Shown: piece after piece, positions 1-7,386 of the stretch
How positions within the stretch are numbered: the stretch's first letter is position 1
How the letters are laid out: the number at the start of each line of letters is the position of its first letter
Made by a program: the position numbers and the translations under genes
Assembly (NCBI GenBank): GCA_023411225.1
Contig: JAEYPA010000187.1
Coordinates: 1-32,607 of the forward strand
Length of the DNA stretch: 32,607 bases
Source: Bacillota bacterium
GTDB taxonomy: Bacteria; Bacillota; Clostridia; Lachnospirales; Lachnospiraceae
Direction: 5' to 3'
The notes under the pieces: model-generated
What the model saw: only the letters and a program-made list of their open reading frames with translations
Database searches by the model: none
What the model was told of the DNA's origin: nothing

Positions 1-144
1 TGTTCGTCAGACCAGAGTTTTGCCATCCGGCTTCCTTCAGATTTGTCGTCACCGACAACACCCTTGCCATTGGCTAAATCCTTCCCATCACCGGGCGGAT
101 TAGGAGACTTTCACTCCACAAGAACGTGCGCCCGCCGGGCGCAC
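1..144 (-). mobile_element. Group IIC intron, 5' end (domain I), cut by the window edge
   Basis: Read on the minus strand, the intron starts at 144 with GTGCGCCC and a short G/C-rich hairpin (126-144). The GTGAAAGTCTCC-type segment, CAAGGGTGT, ATCTGAAGGAAGCCGG and GGTCTGACGAACA follow in the order I remember for domain I of IIC introns such as those of Oceanobacillus iheyensis and Bacillus halodurans. The rest lies off the left edge, so no RT can be seen. The boundary lies 5 bp after the terminator hairpin of the upstream operon, which is the insertion preference known for class C introns. The identification rests on remembered consensus and on position, not on a covariance search. Confidence 0.85.
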
Positions 145-149
145 TATAA

Positions 150-188
150 AAGGACATCCTTCTAAAGTATCTTTAGAAAAATGTCCTT
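150..188 (-). terminator. Intrinsic terminator of the fucU operon; group IIC intron target
   Basis: On the minus strand AAGGACAT and ATGTCCTT form the outer stem. TTCTAAAG and CTTTAGAA form the inner stem around an ATA loop, with a small internal mismatch between them. TTATA follows, and then the intron begins. The hairpin sits just after the FucU stop codon. The usual T-run is short, perhaps because the intron interrupts it. Confidence 0.75.
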
Positions 189-204
189 AAGGATAAAGTA
201 CTCT

Positions 205-645
205 TTACTCAGTTACAACTCCCTTTTGTAGCATTACATTAGCGTAAAGTGCAGTTTCTCCTGTAACAACAATAGCATAAGCTTCTTTAGCTTCCTTATA
301 GAATTCAAAGCGTTCTATGTTGCCAACTACACTTTCCCCTCTAGTATCATGTTTTTTCACAATTTCCTTATAGATATCCCAAATTGGAGTTTCAACCTGA
401 TCACCTGGCATTACCTCCATAAGATTCACTGGGTGTTCCACATAGGTATCTAGAGGGAACAATTGAAGTATAGCATCTAATACCTCTGGTACCCCATGAC
501 CATCACAACGGAGAACAATTCCGTTCTTTCCTATTGATTCAGCAGGGAAATTACCATCCGCAATGATTATTCTGTCACTGTGGCCCATCTCACATAGCAC
601 CTTCAGTAACTCCGGTGATATAATTTTAGGTATTCCTTTTAGCAT
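205..645 (-). CDS. fucU: FucU/RbsD-family sugar mutarotase (L-fucose mutarotase type)
   Basis: The product is a 146-residue cytoplasmic protein that would interconvert the anomers of a free aldose. The MGHSDRIIIADGNFPA stretch carries His22 and Asp30, and the C-terminal ERFEFYKEAKEAYAIVVTGE segment (from about 111) is typical of FucU rather than the shorter ribose pyranase RbsD. GGAGG lies 7-8 bases before the start. It is the last gene of a minus-strand operon, 17 bases after the dehydrogenase, and is followed by a terminator. A mutarotase with a reductase, dehydrogenase, kinase and aldolase suggests that the pathway takes in a free aldose. Family members act on L-fucose and also on other sugars such as ribose, so the substrate here is open. 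Confidence 0.85.
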   Translation of the reverse strand: MLKGIPKIISPELLKVLCEMGHSDRIIIADGNFPAESIGKNGIVLRCDGHGVPEVLDAILQLFPLDTYVEHPVNLMEVMPGDQVETPIWDIYKEIVKKHDTRGESVVGNIERFEFYKEAKEAYAIVVTGETALYANVMLQKGVVTE

Positions 646-662
646 CTTACTTCCTCCAATTT

Positions 663-1712
663 TTACAATTCACTATCAATTAGTATCTTGCCCTTTACTT
701 TTCCTGGTGTCTTAAACATCTCAAATGCTTCATCAATCTGAGATAAAGGCATCTTCTCAAAGATAAAGGAGTCATCGAATTTCAGCTCGCCAGTCTTAAA
801 GTAATGAGCAGTTAACTCCCACTCATCTCCAGGAAATGGCGCAGAGTAGCTCATCCATGAGCCCGTTAATACAAATTCTTTACGATTCATTTGTTCCCAC
901 TCATCCACTGAGAAAGAGATTTCCTTAGTTGGAGTGCCAATAAAACAAATCTGCGCTTTATTTGCAGCTAGTGAGAACGCCATTTTCATGGTAATTGTAT
1001 TACCTGCTGTCTCATAGATATAGTCAAAGCCTTTCCCTGCTGTAATCTCTTTCACCTGATTCATATAATCTTCTTTTCCTGTGTTTACAACCTCATCTGC
1101 TCCCAGACGCTTTGCAAGTTCAAGTCTCTCTTCTACTAGGTCAAATACTACAACCTTCTTCGCTCCAAATATCTTGGCCCACTGCATCGTTAGCATACCG
1201 ATTGTACCGCCACCAAGAATCGCTACAGTCTTGCCACCCTTATAATCCAATCTTCTTAAACCGTACAGTGCTACTGTAGCCGGTTCAAAGAATGCACCTT
1301 TTTCAAAGCTTACTTCGTCTTCAAACTTTACTGCATTTAATTCAGGAACTGATACATACTCAGCAAAGCTTCCGAATTCTCTAGAGCCAATAAAACTATA
1401 ATGTTTACATAGAGAATAGTTGCCCTTTTGGCAATCCTCACATTTTAAACATGGAATTAAAGGAACTCCTGCAACCCTGTCACCAGGCTTCACTCTGGTA
1501 ACTCCTTCTCCAATCTCTTCTACTACCCCTGAGAACTCATGCCCCAGTACATTAGGAAAATAGTGACAGGCATCACCATTTACCCTAGGAATATCTGAAC
1601 CACAGATACCTGTATATTTCACCTTGATCAATACTTTACCTGGCTCAGCCTTTGGCTTTTCAATATCTTCATATCTAATATCATTCTTTGCATGTACTAC
1701 TCCAGCTTTCAT
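663..1712 (-). CDS. Zinc-dependent medium-chain polyol dehydrogenase, galactitol-1-phosphate 5-dehydrogenase-like
   Basis: This 349-residue NAD-dependent dehydrogenase would oxidise a polyol or polyol phosphate to a ketose. The catalytic zinc ligands fit Cys37 (GICGSD) and His58-Glu59 (GHEFSG). The structural zinc cysteines are 88, 91, 94 and 102. The Rossmann motif GGGTIG is followed by VVVFD, whose acidic residue favours NAD over NADP. Stretches such as CHYFPNVLGHEFSG, FIGSREFGSFAEY and GSWMSYSAPFPGDEWE resemble E. coli GatD more than sorbitol dehydrogenase. The start at 1712 is chosen because GGAGG lies 7 bases upstream. An in-frame codon at 1751 would overlap the kinase stop and has no such site. 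It lies 25 bases after the kinase gene. No PTS galactitol genes are seen, so the substrate may be unphosphorylated. Confidence 0.85.
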   Translation of the reverse strand: MKAGVVHAKNDIRYEDIEKPKAEPGKVLIKVKYTGICGSDIPRVNGDACHYFPNVLGHEFSGVVEEIGEGVTRVKPGDRVAGVPLIPCLKCEDCQKGNYSLCKHYSFIGSREFGSFAEYVSVPELNAVKFEDEVSFEKGAFFEPATVALYGLRRLDYKGGKTVAILGGGTIGMLTMQWAKIFGAKKVVVFDLVEERLELAKRLGADEVVNTGKEDYMNQVKEITAGKGFDYIYETAGNTITMKMAFSLAANKAQICFIGTPTKEISFSVDEWEQMNRKEFVLTGSWMSYSAPFPGDEWELTAHYFKTGELKFDDSFIFEKMPLSQIDEAFEMFKTPGKVKGKILIDSEL

Positions 1713-1737
1713 CTTCCATCCTCCAATTCTGATATAA

Positions 1738-3222
1738 CTATCTGTATTCATGAAACAACCCTTCCAGGTTCTGATATAACTTCAAATATAGCTCCATGGA
1801 GCGTTGGTACCTCTTATGATTTTGCATATTTGGTTCTTGGGTGCGCGTAATCACTACGGTACTCTTAACCGCTTCGTCATAATTCTTGTATAAGCCACAA
1901 CCAACACCTGCAAGCAAAGCTGCTCCTAACGTAGTTGCTGTATCTGAGGTAGGAACCTGAATGCATTTACCAGTAACGTCGGCCTTTATTTGAGTCCATA
2001 AAACAGAATTGGCACTACCTCCCATGGCATTAAGCGTCCCTATGTTGATTCCAGTTTCAGCAGCCGTACGGAGATTATGCTCCAAAGAATATGCAACTCC
2101 TTCTAATACGGCACGGACCATATGCCCTCTGGTTTTATCAAAGGAGAGACCGTAGAATACTCCCTTTGCATCAGGATCCCATATAGGGGAACGTTCTCCG
2201 GACATATAAGGCAGGAATAGAACTCCATCGGCTCCAGGGGTAATTCCCTCTGCTTCAGAAACCAATTGATCAAAAGAAAGTTCCTTACCTAATTCCTGGC
2301 GAAACCACTTTAATGTTCCACCACCACCTACTGTACCTCCCTGCAGAAGCCATAAATCAGGTACCACATGAGTGCCTAATATAAGTTTCTTATGGGATAG
2401 GGCTTTATCTGTACATATGCTCATACCACCAGCCTGGCCACCCTGTTCTTGAGTTTGTCCAACCTTATAAACACCGGCACCCAAGGTTCCACAGGCAGCA
2501 TCTAATCCACCTGCTACTACAGGTGTACCAGGTTTTAGCCCAGTTTTCTTTGCTATATCTTCTAAGACACCACCAACTATCTGATCACAACGATATAAAT
2601 CTGGTACCAAATCAACAGACAGTCCCATATCCCCTGCCAACTTGGAGTCATAGCTTAGATCTGTCATATCAAAGAAATGTATTCCATATCCTTGAGAATA
2701 ATCCTGGCTCATTATTCCAGTAAGCTTCATTACGATATAGCTATTACTTTGAAGAAATTTATATGTATTGGAATACACCTCTGGCATATTTTCCTTAAAC
2801 CACAGCATTTTTGGCGTTGTATAGGATGGAAGAAAATCATTTCCGCTGATATCAAAAATCCGTTCTTCTCCAATATCATTTTTAATCCTAGTACAAATAT
2901 CACGAGCTCTTGTATCCATCCAAATTGGGGTACGATGTAGCACATTGCCATCCTTATCTACTGGTATGGCTGACCAACTTTGTCCATCCACACCTATACC
3001 ACAGATTTCATCTGCATTTACCCCATCCTGTGACAGAACATCCTTTATTCCTAGACAGATTGCCTCCCACCATTCTTCCGCATTCTGCTCTGCCCAACCT
3101 TGATGTGGATAATACACCTGATAGGACTGATTTGATTGCGCTAGTACCTTACCGGAGGCATCAAAGACTGCTATTTTACACGCAGATGTTCCTATATCAA
3201 TACCTAATAATTGGCTTCCCAT
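1738..3222 (-). CDS. FGGY-family carbohydrate kinase (xylulokinase-like)
   Basis: A 494-residue ATP-dependent sugar kinase with both FGGY domains. The N-terminal GIDIGTSACK is the first phosphate-binding motif (Asp9), and GGLDAACGTLGAG contains the likely catalytic base Asp241. Near the C-terminus NAMGGSANSVLWTQIKADVTG matches the FGGY signature region, and length and general layout are those of XylB. However, the MHGA motif that contacts xylulose in classical xylulokinase is replaced by GQSWSAIP (about 80-87), so another ketose may be the substrate. AAAGGAG precedes the start. A terminator-like hairpin separates the gene from the aldo/keto reductase upstream, so it may have its own promoter or be attenuated. 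Confidence 0.85.
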   Translation of the reverse strand: MGSQLLGIDIGTSACKIAVFDASGKVLAQSNQSYQVYYPHQGWAEQNAEEWWEAICLGIKDVLSQDGVNADEICGIGVDGQSWSAIPVDKDGNVLHRTPIWMDTRARDICTRIKNDIGEERIFDISGNDFLPSYTTPKMLWFKENMPEVYSNTYKFLQSNSYIVMKLTGIMSQDYSQGYGIHFFDMTDLSYDSKLAGDMGLSVDLVPDLYRCDQIVGGVLEDIAKKTGLKPGTPVVAGGLDAACGTLGAGVYKVGQTQEQGGQAGGMSICTDKALSHKKLILGTHVVPDLWLLQGGTVGGGGTLKWFRQELGKELSFDQLVSEAEGITPGADGVLFLPYMSGERSPIWDPDAKGVFYGLSFDKTRGHMVRAVLEGVAYSLEHNLRTAAETGINIGTLNAMGGSANSVLWTQIKADVTGKCIQVPTSDTATTLGAALLAGVGCGLYKNYDEAVKSTVVITRTQEPNMQNHKRYQRSMELYLKLYQNLEGLFHEYR

Positions 3223-3301
3223 ACTGTTTCTCCTTTATCTATACAAATCACATTTACTTCATCCTCTTATAATTTAAAAACCTTTGCAAACCATTAGGAA
3301 A

Positions 3302-3329
3302 AGGCGGTTTTGATTACTCAAAACCACCT
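3302..3329 (-). terminator. Terminator-like hairpin between aldo/keto reductase and kinase genes
   Basis: On the minus strand AGGTGGTTTTGA and TCAAAACCGCCT pair (one G-T pair) around a four-base loop and are followed by TTTTCC. It lies in a 152-base gap inside an otherwise tight operon. It may end the aldolase-reductase transcript or reduce expression of the three genes after it. Confidence 0.6.
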
Positions 3330-3374
3330 AATAATTAGTTTACTGAAGGAGCAGAATCCTTAGGTCTGAGTAGG

Positions 3375-4382
3375 CTACTGCACAATTACGCCATCTTCGT
3401 CCCAAAGATCATGCCAGTCTTTGGCACCTTCCCATAGAAATACTTGTCCTTTTACAAGACGATTATTTCTTTCTAAGGTTTTAATTGCTGCCATTTCCTC
3501 AATTGTTAAAGGATCTTTTGTGGTACACTCTAGATTACTAACATACTCATTCTCATGGATAGAGAATGGAATTGGAATCTGTCCTCTCTGAACTGCCCAT
3601 TTTAATGCAACTACTGCAGGATGTATTCCATGTGCTGCTGCAATGTCTTTCATAATTGGTGTTTGAATATCTGCTACATCTTCTGGGCAAATATCACGAT
3701 CTGGTCTCGTTGGAGATCCAATTGGCATATAACCAATTACTTTGATATCACGAGCATTGAGATAATCAAATAATTCCTGCTGTTGGAAGCATGGATGCTG
3801 TTCCATCTCACAAGCAACTGGTTTAATCTTCATCAATGGAAGAACTGCCTCTAACTTTGGAATGGTCATGTTGGAGATACCGATGTTCTTAATCAGGCCT
3901 TCTTCAACTAAAGCCTCACACTGACGATATGTATCCATAAACTCATCCACTGAAAATGGTCTGGATTCTGGATTACGAGCATCTACATCACAACCTGGCT
4001 CATGGTAATTTGGAAATGGCCAGTGGATAAAATATAAATCCACATAGTTACATTTCAAATCCTGGATACTCTTTACACAGGATTCTTTTACTCTTCTATG
4101 CATATCATTCCACACTTTAGTCATGATGAATAAATCTTTTCTTTCCACAACACCTTCATCAAAAGCCTGTTGGAATACCTCTCCGATTTGATCTTCGTTA
4201 CCATAGCAAGCTGCACAGTCAAATAACCGATATCCGCAGCGGATTGCACCTGCCACTGCATCAGATACCTGTTCTGGAGTAAATCGATCAGAACCAAAGG
4301 TACCCATTCCTATACATGGAATTTCCTGTCCGTTATATAATTTATGTTTTGGTATAATAGCTGGGTCAATAAAATTACTCAT
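3375..4382 (-). CDS. Aldo/keto reductase
   Basis: A 335-residue NAD(P)H-dependent reductase of the AKR superfamily, cytoplasmic, likely to reduce a sugar aldehyde to a polyol or the reverse. All four catalytic residues are visible: Asp55 and Tyr60 (DCAACYGNE), Lys89 (MTKVW) and His120 (IHWPF). The EMEQHPCFQQ and IGYMPIGSP stretches continue the normal barrel. AGGAGG lies close before the start. It follows the aldolase by 78 bases and precedes the kinase across a hairpin. Together with the dehydrogenase it could form the reduce-then-oxidise pair of an isomerase-free aldose pathway, like fungal xylose reductase plus xylitol dehydrogenase. This role is inferred from context only, as AKRs are broad in substrate. 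Confidence 0.85.
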   Translation of the reverse strand: MSNFIDPAIIPKHKLYNGQEIPCIGMGTFGSDRFTPEQVSDAVAGAIRCGYRLFDCAACYGNEDQIGEVFQQAFDEGVVERKDLFIMTKVWNDMHRRVKESCVKSIQDLKCNYVDLYFIHWPFPNYHEPGCDVDARNPESRPFSVDEFMDTYRQCEALVEEGLIKNIGISNMTIPKLEAVLPLMKIKPVACEMEQHPCFQQQELFDYLNARDIKVIGYMPIGSPTRPDRDICPEDVADIQTPIMKDIAAAHGIHPAVVALKWAVQRGQIPIPFSIHENEYVSNLECTTKDPLTIEEMAAIKTLERNNRLVKGQVFLWEGAKDWHDLWDEDGVIVQ

Positions 4383-4460
4383 AAAATCCTCCTTTTTACT
4401 TTTTCTTATTTAGTGTTTTATAACTACCTTATCATAGATCAATTGTATGTCTCATGGTGT

Positions 4461-5312
4461 CTATTTAGCCTTACCTGCACTTCCACAAACCTGAATACGA
4501 TTTTTCACTAACTCTTTGACTGCTGCCATTCCTGCCTTGCCAAATGCCTTTGGATCAAACTCTTTGCTATCCTCATCTGCAAGCCGTCTACAAGCATTGG
4601 TAAAAGCAGCTCTAAGTTCTGTTGCAAAGTTTACTTTACAAATGCCTCTGCTCACACAATCCTCAATCTCAGAATCAGCTATTCCTGATGCACCATGTAA
4701 TACCAGCGGAATGGAAACCACCTTTGCAATATTAGATAAGCGTTCTTTGTCCAGAATAGGTGTTCCCTGATAAAATCCATGAGCTGTTCCAATAGCAATT
4801 GCCAAAGAATCCACTCCTGTCTCTTTCACAAAGATAACTGCATCATCCACATCTGTATAGATATCTCCATCTGCTACCACATCATCTTCTTTTCCGCCGA
4901 CTTTCCCTAGCTCTGCTTCTACTGGTATACCAGCTTTGTGTGCATATTCTACAACCTTCTTTGTGACAGCGATATTGTCCTCAAAGGTCTCATGAGAGCC
5001 ATCAATCATAACTGATGTATAACCATCCCCAATACATTGCACTGCCAGTTCATAGCTACTGCCATGATCCAAATGCAAGCATACTGGTACACTGGCTCTT
5101 TCTGCCTCTGCCTTCACAATGGCGGCATATGTGGAACTTGTACCGTATTTTATTGTAGAAGACGTTGTTTGCAACATCACAGGAGCATTTAATTCCTCTG
5201 CTGCTGTAATGATTGCTTTTATCATTTCCATATTTTCTGCATTAAAAGCGCCTACAGCATATCCACCTTTTTTTGCAGCCAATAACATCTCTTTTGAAGT
5301 AACTAATGCCAT
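4461..5312 (-). CDS. Class II ketose-(bis)phosphate aldolase, FBA/GatY-like
   Basis: A 283-residue zinc-dependent aldolase that would cleave a ketose phosphate to dihydroxyacetone phosphate and an aldehyde. Catalytic Asp82 and zinc ligand His83 lie in CLHLDHGSS. Zinc ligands His178 and His206 lie in GTAHGFYQG and LHGASGI, Glu134 lies in EAELGKVGG, and SHETFEDN follows the normal pattern. The numbering fits GatY/KbaY closely. The start at 5312 is chosen because AGGAGGT sits 6 bases upstream. An in-frame extension to 5387 has no such site and runs towards the divergent regulator. First gene of the operon. Context with a GatD-like enzyme favours a pathway-specific aldolase (tagatose-, ketose-1-phosphate or similar) over the glycolytic FBA. 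Confidence 0.88.
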   Translation of the reverse strand: MALVTSKEMLLAAKKGGYAVGAFNAENMEMIKAIITAAEELNAPVMLQTTSSTIKYGTSSTYAAIVKAEAERASVPVCLHLDHGSSYELAVQCIGDGYTSVMIDGSHETFEDNIAVTKKVVEYAHKAGIPVEAELGKVGGKEDDVVADGDIYTDVDDAVIFVKETGVDSLAIAIGTAHGFYQGTPILDKERLSNIAKVVSIPLVLHGASGIADSEIEDCVSRGICKVNFATELRAAFTNACRRLADEDSKEFDPKAFGKAGMAAVKELVKNRIQVCGSAGKAK

Positions 5313-5461
5313 TCTACTACCTCCTATACTATTTATATCAGTATTGTACTTTTTTATTGCCGGTTCAATAAGAGATATATATGACATTATTTTTATCCTA
5401 GTGTCGCTTTATCGCATATACCAATCATCATTGTATCTGAGGCATAAGACGGTTTTACTAA

Positions 5462-5510
5462 TTATTGATTCTATAATCTCCTCCTTATTGATTTCTAATA
5501 AGAAATCAAT
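5462..5510. promoter_or_regulatory. Candidate regulator sites between the aldolase operon and araC-type gene
   Basis: The divergent gap (5313-5538) contains two direct copies of TTATTGATT starting at 5462 and 5485, 23 bases apart. This spacing suits tandem AraC-family half-sites. The second copy is part of a perfect inverted repeat with arms ATTGATTTCT (5487-5496) and AGAAATCAAT (5501-5510) around AATA. No convincing -35/-10 pair stands out for either gene. Binding by the adjacent regulator is inference. Confidence 0.4.
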
Positions 5511-5538
5511 TAGAATGAGGTTAATAAAAGGAGGATTT

Positions 5539-6411
5539 ATGCGTACAATATATACTGACCTAAATATACAATTTAATATTGAAAATATAACCTTCTCTGC
5601 TCTTAATATTGTATTTGAACGTTTTCAGCGTTCCATTCCAAAGCATAGTCATGGGTCAGGAAGTTATGAAATCCATTACATTCCTTACGGAAAAGGAATT
5701 GCTACCATAGATGGAGAAACCTTCAATGTTACACCTGGAACCCTATTTATTACCGGTCCCCATGTAGAACACGAACAGAGACCGGATCCCACTGATCCCA
5801 TGAATGAGTATTGCATCTATCTTACAATTACCCATAAAAATAAAAGCAAACCTAAGGATTCCTCCATGAATTGTATGTCTCTATTTATAAATACTACAAA
5901 ATGGTTTGGACAGGATACACAGGAAATACACTACCTAATGCAACAGATTTTTCAGGAACTAGAGTATGAGTACATAGGATATATGACGCAGGTAGAAACG
6001 CTATTGGCACAATGCATAGTGAAAATCATTCGTAATTATCAACATCACCGTGAATCTCAAAAACATTTCTCTGCCTCTAATTTAGTGGATAGTAAGTATA
6101 TTGTTGTGGAGGAAAGCTTTCTATATGAGTATGAGAATCTCACTCTTCAAACACTGTCTTCTCGTCTGGGCCTATCCACCAGACAGACAGAGCGGTTTCT
6201 ACGAACAACCTATAATAAAACCTTTCTTCAGAAAATAACAGAAGCCAAAATGTCTGCAGCAAACATACTATTAGGTGATAATAATTACAGCATTACTGAT
6301 ATCGCTTATAAGCTGGGCTACTCCTCCGTGGAGCACTTTTCTCATGCCTACAAACGCTATTATGGAATCACAGCTTCCGTATATAGAAAAACACAACAAA
6401 AAAGCACATAA
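5539..6411 (+). CDS. AraC-family transcriptional regulator with cupin sensor domain
   Basis: A 290-residue cytoplasmic regulator. The N-terminal half looks like an AraC-type cupin: KHSHGSGSYEIHYIPYGKG, then TIDGETFNVTPGTLFITGPHVEHEQ. The C-terminal 100 residues carry two helix-turn-helix motifs: LTLQTLSSRLGLSTRQTERFLR, then SITDIAYKLGYSSVEHFSHAYKRYYG. The start at 5539 has AGGAGG (5529-5534) at ideal spacing. The same frame is open back to 5119, but that part is antisense to the aldolase gene and is rejected. It is transcribed away from the aldolase operon, which it probably activates in response to the pathway sugar. A hairpin follows the stop. Confidence 0.9.
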   Translation: MRTIYTDLNIQFNIENITFSALNIVFERFQRSIPKHSHGSGSYEIHYIPYGKGIATIDGETFNVTPGTLFITGPHVEHEQRPDPTDPMNEYCIYLTITHKNKSKPKDSSMNCMSLFINTTKWFGQDTQEIHYLMQQIFQELEYEYIGYMTQVETLLAQCIVKIIRNYQHHRESQKHFSASNLVDSKYIVVEESFLYEYENLTLQTLSSRLGLSTRQTERFLRTTYNKTFLQKITEAKMSAANILLGDNNYSITDIAYKLGYSSVEHFSHAYKRYYGITASVYRKTQQKST

Positions 6412-6415
6412 TAAT

Positions 6416-6454
6416 AAGTTCCAAGAACAGTGGTACCCACTATTCTTGGAACTT
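6416..6454. terminator. Bidirectional hairpin between convergent araC-type and vWA genes
   Basis: The arms AAGTTCCAAGAACAGTGG and CCACTATTCTTGGAACTT pair over 18 positions with one mismatch around a three-base loop. They lie just after the AraC-type stop codon and before the end of the opposing vWA gene. T-tracts are weak on both sides (ATCTTAT and ATTATTAT), so termination efficiency is uncertain. Confidence 0.6.
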
Positions 6455-6570
6455 ATCTTATAATTACTAAAACTGTCTGCTATTATCCTCAATCCCATCA
6501 GAAACGCATTTCTCTAAATCCTCTGGGTATCCATACTTTCTCTTCTTCGCTATATCAGAAAAGCGTGTGT

Positions 6571-7248
6571 CTATTTTCTCTTTGGTGCCCGCTTCTTATA
6601 GTCTGCACGAACCTCTTTATCCCAATCACAATGATCAAGAGCCTCTACTTGACATTCCGATGGTGCCATTCTCATAGCACATACTGCCTTGCTTACAGAT
6701 GCATATACATTGGCGGTTCCAATCTCATCATGAACATAATCAACTGCGCGCTCTTTTCTAATTCCAAATCTCTGGGCCTCGGTGATAGAGTCAATATTGG
6801 CTCCGATAAAGATAAACTCCCAGCCGTACTTTTCCTGCTGGCGTTCCACCATCTGCTTAATTTTTTCATATCCATAATACTTACTGGCATTCTCCATACC
6901 GTCCGTAGTAATGACAAATAATGTCTTTTCCGGTCTATCCTCTTCCCTTGCATACTTGTGTACATTACCGATGTGATGGATTGCCCCACCCACTGCATCT
7001 AGAAGTGCTGTACAACCACGAACATAATAATCCTTATCTGTCATCACGGGAACCTGGTTCATTGGAATTCTGTCATACAATACCTCACACTGATTATCGA
7101 AAAGAACGGTTGATACATAAGCTTCGCCCTCTTCTTTTTTCTGCTTTGCTATCATGGAATTAAATCCACCAATCGTATCTAATTCTAATCCTCCCATGGA
7201 GCCACTTCTGTCTAATATAAATACAAGTTCCGTTAATCCTTTTTTCAT
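6571..7248 (-). CDS. von Willebrand factor A (MIDAS) protein
   Basis: A 225-residue single-domain vWA protein with no signal peptide or membrane segment, so cytoplasmic. A full metal-ion-dependent adhesion site is visible: Asp13-x-Ser15-x-Ser17 (DRSGS), Thr80 (GCTALLDAV) and Asp116 (TTDGMEN). The tail is very basic (DYKKRAPKRK). The start at 7248 is preferred because GGAAAGG lies 9 bases upstream. A start codon at 7257 would sit almost on that site. It follows the macro-domain gene by 138 bases on the same strand. Such proteins usually bind a partner protein through the metal site, and the neighbour suggests a link with ADP-ribose signalling, but the function is unknown. Confidence 0.85.
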   Translation of the reverse strand: MKKGLTELVFILDRSGSMGGLELDTIGGFNSMIAKQKKEEGEAYVSTVLFDNQCEVLYDRIPMNQVPVMTDKDYYVRGCTALLDAVGGAIHHIGNVHKYAREEDRPEKTLFVITTDGMENASKYYGYEKIKQMVERQQEKYGWEFIFIGANIDSITEAQRFGIRKERAVDYVHDEIGTANVYASVSKAVCAMRMAPSECQVEALDHCDWDKEVRADYKKRAPKRK

Positions 7249-7386
7249 ATTGACCATCCTTTCCTGCGTTGTGATTGCATAGATCTATTCTTCGATACCC
7301 CTCTACTGTGGCGTATCTCTTGTTTACATCCATATCATAACAACTTAGTAGTAGGAAAAGGTCTCATCAAAAGGGACTTTTAAGTA

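Noticed and set aside
5313..5387. 25-residue N-terminal extension of the aldolase
   Set aside because: Family members start at the MALVTSKEMLL position, and an AGGAGGT site lies 6 bases before 5312.
5119..5538. N-terminal extension of the AraC-type regulator by 140 residues
   Set aside because: It is antisense to the conserved aldolase gene, while a strong AGGAGG site marks the start at 5539.
6430..6921. 163-codon plus-strand ORF opposite the vWA gene
   Set aside because: Antisense shadow of a gene with a complete MIDAS. No ribosome binding site and Cys/Leu-rich composition.
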